Program-made: the position numbers and the translations under genes
Source: Ruthenibacterium lactatiformans
Lineage (GTDB): Bacteria; Bacillota; Clostridia; Oscillospirales; Ruminococcaceae
DNA: 64,000 bases
Reading direction: 5' to 3'
Assembly (NCBI RefSeq): GCF_000949455.1
Contig: NZ_JXXK01000005.1
Span: 1 to 64,000, forward strand
Part shown: piece after piece, positions 41,231 through 50,223 of the stretch
Layout: each line of letters begins with the position of its first letter
How positions within the stretch are numbered: position 1 is the first letter of the stretch
Notes under the pieces: generated by a model
Database searches by the model: none
What the model was told of the DNA's origin: nothing
Seen by the model: only the letters and a program-made list of their open reading frames with translations

Positions 41231-43642
41231 TCAATACAGGCATAAGATCCATTTTTCCCAAAAACGGCGCAGCGGCCCGCTCTCCTTCTCCCGTCGGGCC
41301 GCGCATTGGCCGGCATATTCGGTCAGCGCCCCAAGCTCCTCCGGTGTCAGCACATGATTGCTGAACTTTGCTTTTTCCGCCAGTTCCCTCAGACGCGCGG
41401 GCGGCGGCGCAGCGCCCCGGCACAGCCGTTCCAGATAGACCCACGTATCCAGCGCCGCCCGGCTGCGGGCAGGGCCCTGCATCCTGCGCGCCCTGCGCGC
41501 CAACACAAGGCGGCGGCGCAGCCATACGGCAGCCGCCAATGCGGGCAGCGCCAGCAGCCACAGCGCCTGCACCGGCAGCTGCCACGAATCCGCCCCCGCG
41601 GCCGCCGGCCCCGACGTGTCCGGCCGGGCCCCGCCCGGCTCCTCTTCGGAGCGTTCTGTTCCCGGCGCGCGGTCCGGGCCGTTCACCGCAGGGTCTGCTC
41701 CCTGTTCCTTTCGTCCTTCCGTTTCGGATGACGCAGTGTCGCGGGAGGCGGCATTGCTTTCCCCGTTCTCCGGCACGCCTTCACCGGAAAGCAATGCCTC
41801 CGGCAGCACACTGGTTTCGCGCGCAAAACCCGGCGTCGCTTCCAAAGGCAGCCAGCCGAAGCCGTCCAGATAATATTCCACCCATGCATGGGCGGCGCTG
41901 TCCGGCACATCGGCCCTACCGCCCTGTACAACAGCGACATAACCGCTCACATACCGTGCCGGGATATCCAGCGCGCGCAGCATAACCGCTGCTGCCGAGG
42001 CAAAATGCACGCAGTAACCCTGGCGGGACTGCGTCAGAAAATGCAGCACAAAGTCTTCATCCCGCGGCTGGACAGGCGTATCCAGACTGTACCGGGCCGC
42101 ACTTCCGATGTATTGCGCCACCTGCCGGGCTGTCTCTGCCGTGCCGCCGTCGGTGCGGATGCCCGCCCTCGCCGCCAGCGCCTGCATTGCCTGCGCCGTA
42201 TCCGCGGGCAGCGCGGTATATTCCCGATAGACGGCCTCTCTATAAAAGCGCTCCGGCTGTTCCAGCTCCGGCAGCAGCGGCAGTTCCAAATGGATCCGTT
42301 GTTCCGTCCATTCCTGCTCATCCGGCGGTACGCCCGCCAGCCAATATTCGCCGTAAAATTCCGTTATCCAGCTCTGCGTGTCCAAATCATGCGTCACACT
42401 GCCATCGGAAACATATGTCATCCCCGGCACAGCCAAAGGATAGTACGGCAGATAGCACAGATCCGTACCATCTCCGACGCTTGTCACCGTCATCTGCTCG
42501 CCTTCGCCGCCCAGCGCCCCCAGGTTCAGAGCAGGCAACTGCAGCGGGTGCGGCGCAGGCTCTGTGCCCTCCGCCGCAAGCTGCACCGCACCCAGGCTGC
42601 AATCCTTCCATGCACGGCCCGTATAATCACCGGCGGACGCGCCGCGCAGATAAAACACACCGTCAATTCCGCATTCCACCCGCAGCACTGTACGGCCTGT
42701 GTAAACACGGGGGCCTGCTGTCTCCAGCCGCAGTCCGCCGCCGGAGGATGCACGCCACGGCAATGCAGACGGCGTATTTCCCTGCACCAGAGCGATCACG
42801 TCCCGTTGCATCCTGCCCGCCCAGGACGGCCGGATAAAGTCTCTGTCCGGCAGAAAAATCTGCAGCCCCAGCAGCAGCGCCAGAGCGGGCGCCAACAGGC
42901 CCCAGGTAACACGGCCGGCCTGCGCCGGGCTGGAGCGCCGCAGCGCATGTGTCAGCAGCAGCAGCGTCCAAAACAACAGGCACATCAGCTGCGGAACGGG
43001 CGCGGCAGCCTGCGTTACTACCAGCGGCAGGCAAAACGGCGGCACTGTCAGCGCGGCCGAAAACAAAGCCGAACGCTGCCACAGCAGAGCCGCGCCCAGC
43101 AACCCCGCCAAAATCGCCGCATAAGCACAAAAAAATATTGTCAGGGAACGGTTTTCCAACGTCATTGGCACATCGGAAAACCACACGGGGATCGCCGGAA
43201 AATATGCATGGTACGCCTGTGTGATATTCTGTGCAGTCAAAACCGCACCGCGCAGGGCGTTTTCCCCTGCGGACGCCAGGAGCGCCGCTCCCAGCAGCAG
43301 CGCAGGAAGGCGCAGCAGGCGCGCCGCACGCAGCGGCAGCGCTAAAAACCATACAACAGCTGGAACCGCCGCACAGCTCAGCGCTACCGCTCCGCGCCCA
43401 ACCGGCAGGTCAAAGCCTGTGACAACGGCAAATACCGTTCCTCCCACGCCCAGCCACAACAACAAAAGGCTGGAAAGCGCGCTCCACAACGGCGCTTTTC
43501 TTGGAGCGTTGTGCCGGCCTGTCCTGCGCCAAAAGGGCGTCCCGGCTTTTCCGACGCCGGCGTGCCCCGGGGCAAGGCGGGTATGCCGCCCCGCAGCAGA
43601 AAGCGAAATACCGGGCGTCTTTCGCCGTTTATCCCGCATCAT
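41231..43642 (-). CDS. Transglutaminase-like membrane protein (TgpA-type)
   Basis: The product has 803 residues. A basic N-terminal stretch is followed by about five membrane segments (to about 250), an extracytoplasmic transglutaminase-like core with Cys544 (GYCVHFASAA), His585 (AHAWVEYY) and Glu601 (PLEATPGF), a long Ser/Glu/Pro-rich linker, one more helix near 700 and a DUF4129-like tail. With MoxR and DUF58 it forms the common three-gene unit thought to act on cell-surface proteins or peptides. The ATG at 43642 follows AAGGAGG and overlaps the DUF58 stop region; a second ATG lies directly after. Confidence 0.9.
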   Translation of the reverse strand: MMRDKRRKTPGISLSAAGRHTRLAPGHAGVGKAGTPFWRRTGRHNAPRKAPLWSALSSLLLLWLGVGGTVFAVVTGFDLPVGRGAVALSCAAVPAVVWFLALPLRAARLLRLPALLLGAALLASAGENALRGAVLTAQNITQAYHAYFPAIPVWFSDVPMTLENRSLTIFFCAYAAILAGLLGAALLWQRSALFSAALTVPPFCLPLVVTQAAAPVPQLMCLLFWTLLLLTHALRRSSPAQAGRVTWGLLAPALALLLGLQIFLPDRDFIRPSWAGRMQRDVIALVQGNTPSALPWRASSGGGLRLETAGPRVYTGRTVLRVECGIDGVFYLRGASAGDYTGRAWKDCSLGAVQLAAEGTEPAPHPLQLPALNLGALGGEGEQMTVTSVGDGTDLCYLPYYPLAVPGMTYVSDGSVTHDLDTQSWITEFYGEYWLAGVPPDEQEWTEQRIHLELPLLPELEQPERFYREAVYREYTALPADTAQAMQALAARAGIRTDGGTAETARQVAQYIGSAARYSLDTPVQPRDEDFVLHFLTQSRQGYCVHFASAAAVMLRALDIPARYVSGYVAVVQGGRADVPDSAAHAWVEYYLDGFGWLPLEATPGFARETSVLPEALLSGEGVPENGESNAASRDTASSETEGRKEQGADPAVNGPDRAPGTERSEEEPGGARPDTSGPAAAGADSWQLPVQALWLLALPALAAAVWLRRRLVLARRARRMQGPARSRAALDTWVYLERLCRGAAPPPARLRELAEKAKFSNHVLTPEELGALTEYAGQCAARREKESGPLRRFWEKWILCLY

Positions 43643-44609
43643 CCGCCGCCTCCTTTTCCGCGCGCAGGGTATAGCTCCATTCCGCCTGCGGCGGCGCCCA
43701 ACCCGGCGCCCAGCCGTCCGCACCGTCCGCCGGTTCAGCCAAAAGACGGTACAGCAGCGCATCCAACTGCCCGGCCTCATCCACCAGCGCCGTGTGCACC
43801 ACGCCGTTCTCACCGGGCCACAACACAGTGTGAGACACTCCCTGCTGCGTCAGACGCGCGGACAACCAGCACAAATGCTCCAATACCCGGTCCAGCGCGT
43901 CAGGGCCGCCCCGCCTCTCCACCAGCAGAAGGGCGCGCGCCCGGCAGGGCACCAGCGCCTCCCGGACGATCATCTCTCCTGTTTTTGCCGTCAGCTTCCA
44001 GTGAACCGTGCGCATAGGGTCTCCCGGGCGGTAGGGCCGCAGCTCATGCTCCTCGGCATACGCGCCCACCCGGGGCTTCATCGGTCCGCCGGATACGGCC
44101 CCCGGCAGCGGCGGCTCCGGCGAAAGGGCAACGGGCCGCGGCCGCACGGTGACAATGACCGCGCCCGGCCTGCGCACAGGCAGGCGGAACAGGCCCAGAT
44201 AATCATATACCCACGCACGCCGCACGCTGCACCGCAGTGCCGCGCAGTGCGCAGTGTCCAGCTCCCATTCCGCAGGAGCCTCCCCGCGCAAGTGAAGCCA
44301 CCGCGCACAGTCCTGGCCCGGATGCGTCCGGTCCTCCACCGAAATACGTACTTCCATACGCGCGGCAGGCATCCATCCCAGCATATATACCTGTAAAACA
44401 CAGGTTTTTTCCCGCTCTACCGCCGCGGGCGCGTGCAGCACGATACCCGCTGTCAGCATCGCCGGAAGGCTTACCACAAGGGAAAACAAAGGCAGGCAGA
44501 CGGCCAGCATCAGAACATACCATGCCAATTGGCCGAAATAAAAGCAATAAAACAGCACGGCCCCGCCCAGCGCCAACCCATAGACCGCGCGCGCCGCCCA
44601 CACCCTCAT
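43629..44609 (-). CDS. DUF58 domain protein
   Basis: The product has 326 residues. Two membrane helices (about 9-25 and 29-55) precede a beta-rich part and the DUF58 signature RPYRPGDPMRTVHWKLTAKT (191-210). DUF58 proteins have a vWA-like C-terminal fold and partner with MoxR ATPases. It starts within the MoxR stop (ATGA) and ends inside the next gene, showing tight translational coupling. Confidence 0.92.
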   Translation of the reverse strand: MRVWAARAVYGLALGGAVLFYCFYFGQLAWYVLMLAVCLPLFSLVVSLPAMLTAGIVLHAPAAVEREKTCVLQVYMLGWMPAARMEVRISVEDRTHPGQDCARWLHLRGEAPAEWELDTAHCAALRCSVRRAWVYDYLGLFRLPVRRPGAVIVTVRPRPVALSPEPPLPGAVSGGPMKPRVGAYAEEHELRPYRPGDPMRTVHWKLTAKTGEMIVREALVPCRARALLLVERRGGPDALDRVLEHLCWLSARLTQQGVSHTVLWPGENGVVHTALVDEAGQLDALLYRLLAEPADGADGWAPGWAPPQAEWSYTLRAEKEAADDAG

Positions 44610-45523
44610 TTGAGCTGCGGCGCGCTTATACTGCGCATCAGATCGTCCAGCAGCGCGTCCACATCCCTTGTCTGCGGCGCGGGGATCAACCGGTGTGCCA
44701 CCGTACAGTGAAAGATGCGCCGCACATCCGCAGGTGTGACATAATCCGCGCCCCGGGCAAGCGCCGCGGCCTTTGCCATAGCGGCCACAGCCAGTGTGGC
44801 GCGCGGGCTCGCCCCCTGTACCAGTTCCGGCAAGGTCCTTGTTCCCGCCACGAGCCGTACAATATAGTCCAGTACATCGTCGCTCACATAGATCTGGTCT
44901 GTCTGTGCGCGCAGCGCCGCCAGCCCGGCCTTGTCCAGAGCCTGCTGCACGCCATCCAGGGGATTGCCCTTCTGTTTCCGGCGCAGCATGCGCAGCTCAT
45001 CCTGCGGTTCCGGGTATCCGAGGGACAACTTCACCATAAACCGGTCCATCTGGGAATCCGGCAAAAGCTGCGTCCCCGACGCTCCGGCGGGATTCTGTGT
45101 TGCAATAACGATAAAAGGGCGGGGCAGCGCATGCGTTACGCCGTCCACGGTCACTTGCCCCTCCTCCATGGCCTCCAACAGTGCGGCCTGTGTGCGGCTG
45201 GTCGCACGGTTCAGCTCATCGGCCAGGAACAGGTTGCACAGCACGGCGCCGGGCTGGTATTCCATTTTCCCCACAGCTTTGTTGTAAAGAGAGAAACCCG
45301 TCACATCTGAGGGCAGCACGTCCGGCGTGAACTGCATACGGTTATAGCGCAGGCCCAGCGCCTTGGAAAAAGCCAGCGCCATCGTTGTCTTACCTACGCC
45401 CGGCACATCCTCCAGCAAAATATGGCCGCCCGCAAGGATGGCCAGCACCGCACGCAGCAGCACCGCATCCTTACCCACCACAGCCTTTTTTACTTCGTCC
45501 ATTACTTTGCCGATGCCCGCCAT
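44606..45523 (-). CDS. MoxR family AAA+ ATPase
   Basis: The product has 305 residues. Walker A is PGVGKTTMA (41-49), followed by FTPDVLPSDVTG, Walker B NLFLADELNRA, sensor I VIATQNPAG and sensor II in the C-terminal lid (ASPRATLAVA). MoxR proteins act as chaperone-like ATPases in assembly of partner complexes. It is first in the operon. GGGGAAG precedes the ATG; Met8 is an alternative. Confidence 0.94.
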   Translation of the reverse strand: MAGIGKVMDEVKKAVVGKDAVLLRAVLAILAGGHILLEDVPGVGKTTMALAFSKALGLRYNRMQFTPDVLPSDVTGFSLYNKAVGKMEYQPGAVLCNLFLADELNRATSRTQAALLEAMEEGQVTVDGVTHALPRPFIVIATQNPAGASGTQLLPDSQMDRFMVKLSLGYPEPQDELRMLRRKQKGNPLDGVQQALDKAGLAALRAQTDQIYVSDDVLDYIVRLVAGTRTLPELVQGASPRATLAVAAMAKAAALARGADYVTPADVRRIFHCTVAHRLIPAPQTRDVDALLDDLMRSISAPQLK

Positions 45524-45696
45524 ATCCGCACTTCCCCGCTCCCGATTTTCTACATTTTATCATAAAACGACAGCCCCCGCCACCGCAGGGGCCATTGCTA
45601 CCTGTCCAAACATGTAAAAGTTTTCGCACCGCAGCGCGCAAAGGCCAAATATTGCAGGATGGTAAAGGCTGTATATCCGCTGTGCAGCAATATTTG
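45524..45696. other. Upstream region of the MoxR operon
   Basis: Contains AAAATG-rich sequence with TATGATAAAAT on the minus strand as a weak -10 candidate and a GCCCCCGCC/GGCGGGGGC-like GC hairpin near 45571-45592. No gene. Confidence 0.4.
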
Positions 45697-45790
45697 AAAA
45701 ATAACCGCAGGCTATTTTTCAGGCCATGCGGGCCGCCCCCGGCCCGCGGCCATCGGGATAAGCTTTTTTATTGCGGGGCAATAAAAAATG
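45697..45790 (+). repeat. Dispersed hairpin repeat, copy 2
   Basis: Related to 32388-32475 in the same orientation, with the terminal hairpin TTTTTTATTGC/GCAATAAAAAA. A fragment (TTTTATTGCGCAG) recurs at about 45834, next to the IS-like element. Confidence 0.65.
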
Positions 45791-45843
45791 GCCTGCGGCC
45801 GCTCCGGCCCATATGGCCGTCAGGACGGGGCTTTTATTGCGCA

Positions 45844-46090
45844 GTCATAACCACCAGCTAAGCTGGTGGCTTGAGTAGGCTCTATAAGAGCCTATTACCG
45901 ACAAGCGTCTTAAGACGCACTGAAATTTATTTCGCTTGCATAACTTGCCCCACAGCCCGTAAATGGGCGATTGCTGTTCTAACGGAAGCTTTCTATTATT
46001 GAAAGCTTTCTGTTAGCAGCTCGCTTCGCTCGATGCTTGAAGCTAAAGCTTTTTACGGGACACCTCCACCGGCAGAGCCGGTGGTTTCCG
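45844..46090. mobile_element. Transposase-less IS200/IS605-like element
   Basis: The two ends carry similar hairpins, CCACCAGC-TAA-GCTGGTGG (45851-45869) and CCACCGGC-AGA-GCCGGTGG (46066-46084), as the subterminal hairpins of IS200/IS605 elements do. Between them are further stems: TAGGCTCT/AGAGCCTA, GCGTCTTAAGACGC, GCCC/GGGC and a long GAAAGCTTTC arm (45972-46021). No TnpA or TnpB frame exists. It is probably a non-autonomous derivative, mobilised by a transposase elsewhere. Confidence 0.6.
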
Positions 46091-46098
46091 TAATCAAT

Positions 46099-46141
46099 AA
46101 AAACATCCCCCGTGCCGATTTCCTGCACGGGGGATGTTTTA
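46099..46141 (-). terminator. Terminator of the ribosomal protein operon
   Basis: AAACATCCCCCGTGC pairs over 15 bp with GCACGGGGGATGTTT; on the minus strand it is followed by TTATTG. It lies directly after rplQ. Confidence 0.85.
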
Positions 46142-46149
46142 AACAGAAC

Positions 46150-46491
46150 TTAAACCAGTTCGATGATCGCCATTTCGGCGGCGTCGCCGCGGCGCACACC
46201 AGTCTTGATGATACGGGTGTAACCGCCGTCGCGGTCGGCGTATTTCGGGCCGATCTCGTCGATGACCTTCTTTGCCACGCTCTCTTTCGTGATGAAGCCG
46301 TACACCTGACGCTTCGCATGCAGGTCTTCACGCTTGCCGAGGGTCACCATCTTCTCCGCCATCGCGCGCACTTCCTTTGCACGCGTCGCCGTGGTCTCGA
46401 TCTTGCCTGTCTCAAACAGGAAAGTCACCATAGCGCGGAGCATCGCCTTGCGGTGGTCGCTGGTTCTGCCAAGTTTTCTTGTACCGGGCAT
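46150..46491 (-). CDS. rplQ: 50S ribosomal protein L17
   Basis: The product has 113 residues. The N-terminal block RKLGRTSDHRKAMLRAM and the C-terminal GDAAEMAIIELV are diagnostic. It is the last gene of the alpha operon, 21 bases after rpoA; AAAGGAG precedes the ATG and a terminator follows. Confidence 0.97.
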   Translation of the reverse strand: MPGTRKLGRTSDHRKAMLRAMVTFLFETGKIETTATRAKEVRAMAEKMVTLGKREDLHAKRQVYGFITKESVAKKVIDEIGPKYADRDGGYTRIIKTGVRRGDAAEMAIIELV

Positions 46492-46512
46492 CCCATTTCA
46501 CTCCTTTGCAGT

Positions 46513-47466
46513 TTACTCGTCGTCTTTTGTAAGGGTAAAGCCGAGGGAATCCAGTTTCGCCATAACTTCCTCAAGGCTCTTGCGGCCGAGGTTGCGCACT
46601 TTCATCATCTCGTCTTCGGATTTGTTGATCAGGTCTTCCACGGTATTGATGCCGGCGCGCTTCAGGCAGTTGAAAGAACGCACGGAAAGGTCCAGCTCCT
46701 CAATGGTCATCTCGAGAGCCTTTTCCTTGCCCTTGTCGTCCTTTTCCACCATGATCTCGGCGTCCATCGCCTCCTGCGAAAGCGTGACGAACAGGTTCAG
46801 ATGCTCGGTCATGATACGCGCGGCAAGGCTCACGGCCTCCTTCGCGCTAATCGTGCCGTCCGTCCAGACCTCAAGCGTCAGCTTGTCGTAGTCGGTAATC
46901 TGGCCCACGCGGGTGTTCTCCACCGTGTAATTCACCTTGAGTACAGGGGTATAGATGCTGTCGACAGGCAGAGCGTTCAGGGAAGCCTGCTCCGCAGCCT
47001 GCTTGTTGCGTTCCGCCGGGACATAACCGCGGCCCTTGTCGAACACAAGCTCCATGATGAGCTTCGCGCCGTCCGCCAGGGTCGCAATGTGCCAATCAGG
47101 GTTCAGCACCTCGATCTCCGCATCCTGCTGGATGCTGCCGGCAGTTACCTCGCCCTCACCGCTCGCTTCGATGCGAACGGTTTTCGGGGTATCGGAATAA
47201 AGCTTTGCGGTGATGCCTTTGACGTTCAGGACGATCTCGGTAACGTCTTCCTTCACGCCCTCGATCGTGGAGAACTCATGGACTACCCCGTCGATTTTAA
47301 TGCTGGTGACTGCCACGCCCGGCAGGCTGGAAAGCAGCACACGCCGCAGGCTGTTGCCCAAGGTGGTACCGAAACCGCGCTCCAGCGGCTCCACGACGAA
47401 TTTGCCGTAACGGCCGTCTGCGGAAAGGCTGGCGGTATCGATCTTGGGTCTCTCAATCTCCATCAT
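46513..47466 (-). CDS. rpoA: RNA polymerase subunit alpha
   Basis: The product has 317 residues. The N-terminal domain (to about 230) holds the dimer motif LGNSLRRVLLSSLPG (36-50). The C-terminal domain (about 250-310) holds SVRSFNCLKRAGINTVEDL, which binds UP elements and activators. Two ATGs stand side by side after AAGGAGGG; the first is used here. Gene order rpsD-rpoA-rplQ is as in clostridia. Confidence 0.98.
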   Translation of the reverse strand: MMEIERPKIDTASLSADGRYGKFVVEPLERGFGTTLGNSLRRVLLSSLPGVAVTSIKIDGVVHEFSTIEGVKEDVTEIVLNVKGITAKLYSDTPKTVRIEASGEGEVTAGSIQQDAEIEVLNPDWHIATLADGAKLIMELVFDKGRGYVPAERNKQAAEQASLNALPVDSIYTPVLKVNYTVENTRVGQITDYDKLTLEVWTDGTISAKEAVSLAARIMTEHLNLFVTLSQEAMDAEIMVEKDDKGKEKALEMTIEELDLSVRSFNCLKRAGINTVEDLINKSEDEMMKVRNLGRKSLEEVMAKLDSLGFTLTKDDE

Positions 47467-47547
47467 TCTAAAACCCTCCTTAGTTCAGGCAGGCGGCGGC
47501 ACGCCGCCTGCCAAAATGTTCGCATACGGTGATGAGGATCACGGGGA

Positions 47548-48174
47548 TTATTTGGAGTACAGCTCGACGATGAGGTGCTCCTCGATGTCGAAATCGATGT
47601 CGGCACGCTCGGGCAGCTTCGTGACGTTGACAGTCATCTTCTCAGCGTCCTTGTCCAGCCACGCAGGCACGGGGCGGGCGCTGTTCTTCTCGATGCACTC
47701 TTTGATCTTGTCGCAGTCCGTGGTGCGGACGGCGACCTTGTCGCCCTCTTTCACGAGGTAGGAGGGGATGTTCACGGTCTGGCCGTTCACGGTAAAGTGA
47801 CGGTGCAGCACCAGCTGGCGGGCTTCCTTGCGGCTCATCGCAAAGCCCGCGCGGTAGACGATATTGTCCAGTCTGCTTTCAAGGATCCTAAGCAGATTCT
47901 CACCGGTGATGCCGGATTTGCGCTCGGCCATTTCAAAGTAATGGGCGAACTGGCTCTCCAGAACACCGTAATAGCGTTTTGCTTTCTGTTTCGCGCGCAG
48001 CTGCAGGCCGTATTCAGAGACCTTCTTACGGGCCTGGTTCTGGCCGTGCTGGCCCGGCACGAAGCTGCGGCGGGCGAGCGCGCATTTGTCGGAGTAGCAG
48101 CGGTCGCCCTTCAGGAAGAGCTTCTGGTTCTCACGACGGCACTGGCGGCAAACTGCGCCTGTATATCTTGCCAT
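47548..48174 (-). CDS. rpsD: 30S ribosomal protein S4
   Basis: The product has 208 residues. Cys9, Cys12, Cys26 and Cys31 form the zinc site of the C+ form. The S4 RNA-binding domain is SRLDNIVYRAGFAMSRKEAR onward (about 93-150). It is a primary 16S rRNA binder and, in other bacteria, the translational repressor of the alpha operon. AAGGAGG precedes the ATG. Confidence 0.98.
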   Translation of the reverse strand: MARYTGAVCRQCRRENQKLFLKGDRCYSDKCALARRSFVPGQHGQNQARKKVSEYGLQLRAKQKAKRYYGVLESQFAHYFEMAERKSGITGENLLRILESRLDNIVYRAGFAMSRKEARQLVLHRHFTVNGQTVNIPSYLVKEGDKVAVRTTDCDKIKECIEKNSARPVPAWLDKDAEKMTVNVTKLPERADIDFDIEEHLIVELYSK

Positions 48175-48191
48175 TGTTTTTCCTCCTTCAA

Positions 48192-48602
48192 TTAAATGCG
48201 GCGGCGCTTGGGCGGGCGGCAGCCGTTATGCGGAATGGGGGTAACGTCCTTGATCATATTTACCTCCAAGCCGGTGGCCTGCAAAGCACGGATAGCGGCT
48301 TCACGGCCGGAACCAGGGCCTTTCACATAAACTTCTACCGACTTCATGCCATGCTCCATCGCGGCGCGGGCGGCCGTCTCGGCAGCAGTCTGCGCGGCAA
48401 ACGGCGTGCTCTTGCGGGAACCGCGGAAGCCCAGGCCGCCTGCGCTGGCCCAAGACACGGCATTGCCCTGCACGTCCGTAATGGTAACAATGGTGTTATT
48501 GAATGTGCTCTGGATATGCGCGCAGCCACGTTCAATATTTTTGCGCTCGCGGCGTTTGCCACGCACGGGGGCGCCTTTTTTAGCAGCGGCTTTTGTTGCC
48601 AT
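48192..48602 (-). CDS. rpsK: 30S ribosomal protein S11
   Basis: The product has 136 residues. The first 18 are rich in Lys/Ala (MATKAAAKKGAPVRGK), then the conserved core THIQSTFNNTIVTITD-like stretch and the C-terminal NGCRPPKRRRI. It forms part of the platform around the E site. AGGAGG is eight bases before the ATG. Confidence 0.98.
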   Translation of the reverse strand: MATKAAAKKGAPVRGKRRERKNIERGCAHIQSTFNNTIVTITDVQGNAVSWASAGGLGFRGSRKSTPFAAQTAAETAARAAMEHGMKSVEVYVKGPGSGREAAIRALQATGLEVNMIKDVTPIPHNGCRPPKRRRI

Positions 48603-48623
48603 CTAACTGTCCTCCTTGTTGGA

Positions 48624-48992
48624 TTACTTCTTCTTGTTGGCTACAGTGCGCTTCGGACCTTTGCGGGTACGGGCGTTCGTTTTGGAACGCTGGCCGCGCA
48701 CGGGCAATCCCTTGCGGTGACGCGTGCCGCGGTAGCACTGGATCTCGACAAGGCGTTTGATGTCGAGCGCGGTGTTACGGCGCAGGTCGCCCTCAACGGT
48801 GAAGTTTTTATCAATGTAGTCACGGATAAGCGCTTCTTCGTCCTTGGTCAGGTCCTTCACTCGGGTATCGGGATTGATCTTCGTGGCGGCGAGGATCTCG
48901 TCCGCAGCACTGCGGCCAATGCCGTAGATATAAGTGAGGCCAATTTCGACTCGCTTTTCCTTGGGCAAGTCAACTCCGGCGATACGTGCCAT
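48624..48992 (-). CDS. rpsM: 30S ribosomal protein S13
   Basis: The product has 122 residues. MARIAGVDLPKEKRVEIGLT opens the helix-two-turn-helix part (YGIGRSAADEIL), and the basic tail RHRKGLPVRGQRSK reaches the P-site tRNA. AGGAGGTGC is upstream. Confidence 0.98.
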   Translation of the reverse strand: MARIAGVDLPKEKRVEIGLTYIYGIGRSAADEILAATKINPDTRVKDLTKDEEALIRDYIDKNFTVEGDLRRNTALDIKRLVEIQCYRGTRHRKGLPVRGQRSKTNARTRKGPKRTVANKKK

Positions 48993-49093
48993 GGTTTTAG
49001 CACCTCCTGATTTATTTATCCCCTTGGTGGATCATGCCGCAGAAGGCCGGCGGGATAAGAACGTCCTTGTGCGGCTGGAATGCTGTTTGTCGA

Positions 49094-49207
49094 TTAACCC
49101 TGGCGCTGTTTGTGCTTCGGGTTCTGGCAAATCACCATGACGCGGCCTTTGCGCTTGATGACTTTGCACTTTTCGCAAATCGGTTTCACGGAAGGTTTCA
49201 CCTTCAT
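49094..49207 (-). CDS. rpmJ: 50S ribosomal protein L36
   Basis: The product has 37 residues: MKVKPSVKPICEKCKVI, then KRKGRVMVICQNPKHKQRQG. Cys11, Cys14, Cys27 and His32 form the zinc ribbon of the C+ form. A run of AGGAGGTACC-like bases lies before the ATG. It lies between infA and rpsM as usual. Confidence 0.97.
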   Translation of the reverse strand: MKVKPSVKPICEKCKVIKRKGRVMVICQNPKHKQRQG

Positions 49208-49241
49208 ACTTGGTACCTCCTTCAAGCTGCGCCCTGAATGG

Positions 49242-49460
49242 TTACTTCGAGCGCCATGTGATGCGGCCCTTCGTCAAATCGTAGGGGCTCATCTCAAGTG
49301 TGACTTTGTCTCCCGGCAGGATGCGGATGAAGTTCATGCGCAGCTTGCCGGAAATGTGTGCCAGCAGGCGGTGCCCGCCCTGGATCTCCACAAGGAACAT
49401 CGCATTGGGCATGGCCTCTACCACGACACCTTCTACTTCGATGACGTCTTCTTTGGACAA
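49242..49460 (-). CDS. infA: Translation initiation factor IF-1
   Basis: The product has 72 residues, the exact family length, with an OB fold (VEGVVVEAMPNAMFLVEI, ending YDLTKGRITWR). The start is a TTG: AAGGAGG lies ten bases before it and the next residues SKEDVIEVEG are the usual N-terminus. The ATG far upstream would add 31 residues reading through the end of map. Confidence 0.97.
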   Translation of the reverse strand: MSKEDVIEVEGVVVEAMPNAMFLVEIQGGHRLLAHISGKLRMNFIRILPGDKVTLEMSPYDLTKGRITWRSK

Positions 49461-49464
49461 GCTT

Positions 49465-50223
49465 CTACACCCTCCTTGGCTGTGTGAGGATGACCGGCCC
49501 GTTCGGCGTGATGGCGATCGTATGCTCAAAATGAGCCGCGAGGCCGCCGTCAACGGTCTTGGTCGTCCATCCGTCTGACATGGTTTTTACGACGTGGCTT
49601 TTTTCGTTTACCATCGGTTCGATGGCAAGCACCATCCCGTTCACGAGGCGCGGCCCGCGCCCCGCCGTGCCGAAGTTCGGCACCTCCGGGTCTTCGTGCA
49701 GCTCGCGGCCCACGCCGTGGCCGACGTAGGTGCGCACGACGGAAAAGCCGGCGTCCTCCACGTACTGCTGCACCGCCGCGCTGATGTCGCCCACACGGTT
49801 GCCTGTCTGCGCGGCCGCAATGCCGCGCATCAGCGCCTCCTTCGTAACGTCCATCAAGCGCTGCGCCGTTTCGGAAACTTCGCCGCACGCGAACGTGGCG
49901 GCGTTGTCGCCGTTCCAGCCATGGACGGCGGCGCCTGTGTCGATGCTGACGATATCGCCTTCGTGCAGCACGATGCCATGGGACGGAATGCCGTGGATAA
50001 CGACGTCGTTCACAGAGATGCATGCGCTGCCCGGGAAACCGCCCAGGCCCTTGAAATTGGGCCGGGCTCCCTGGCTGACGATATAATCGTAAATGATCTT
50101 GTCGATCTGAGCCGTCGTAACGCCCGGCTTGACGGCCTCGCCGCCCAGCCGCAGCGCCTCTGCCGAAATCTGGCAGGCCGGCTTCATGGCCTCGACTTCT
50201 TTTGCTGTTTTAACGAGGATCAC
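49465..50223 (-). CDS. map: Methionine aminopeptidase, type I
   Basis: The product has 252 residues. Metal ligands are Asp95 (SIDTGA), Asp106 (NGDNAA), His169 (GHGVGR), Glu202 (IEPM) and Glu233 (FEHT). It removes the initiator Met from new proteins. The start is a GTG overlapping the adk stop (GTGA), with GGGGG upstream. It ends only four bases before infA. Confidence 0.97.
   Translation of the reverse strand: MILVKTAKEVEAMKPACQISAEALRLGGEAVKPGVTTAQIDKIIYDYIVSQGARPNFKGLGGFPGSACISVNDVVIHGIPSHGIVLHEGDIVSIDTGAAVHGWNGDNAATFACGEVSETAQRLMDVTKEALMRGIAAAQTGNRVGDISAAVQQYVEDAGFSVVRTYVGHGVGRELHEDPEVPNFGTAGRGPRLVNGMVLAIEPMVNEKSHVVKTMSDGWTTKTVDGGLAAHFEHTIAITPNGPVILTQPRRV

Noticed and set aside
43221..44396. 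Plus-strand frame of 391 codons across the DUF58 and transglutaminase genes
   Set aside because: Opposite to two coupled genes with strong signatures; no binding site.
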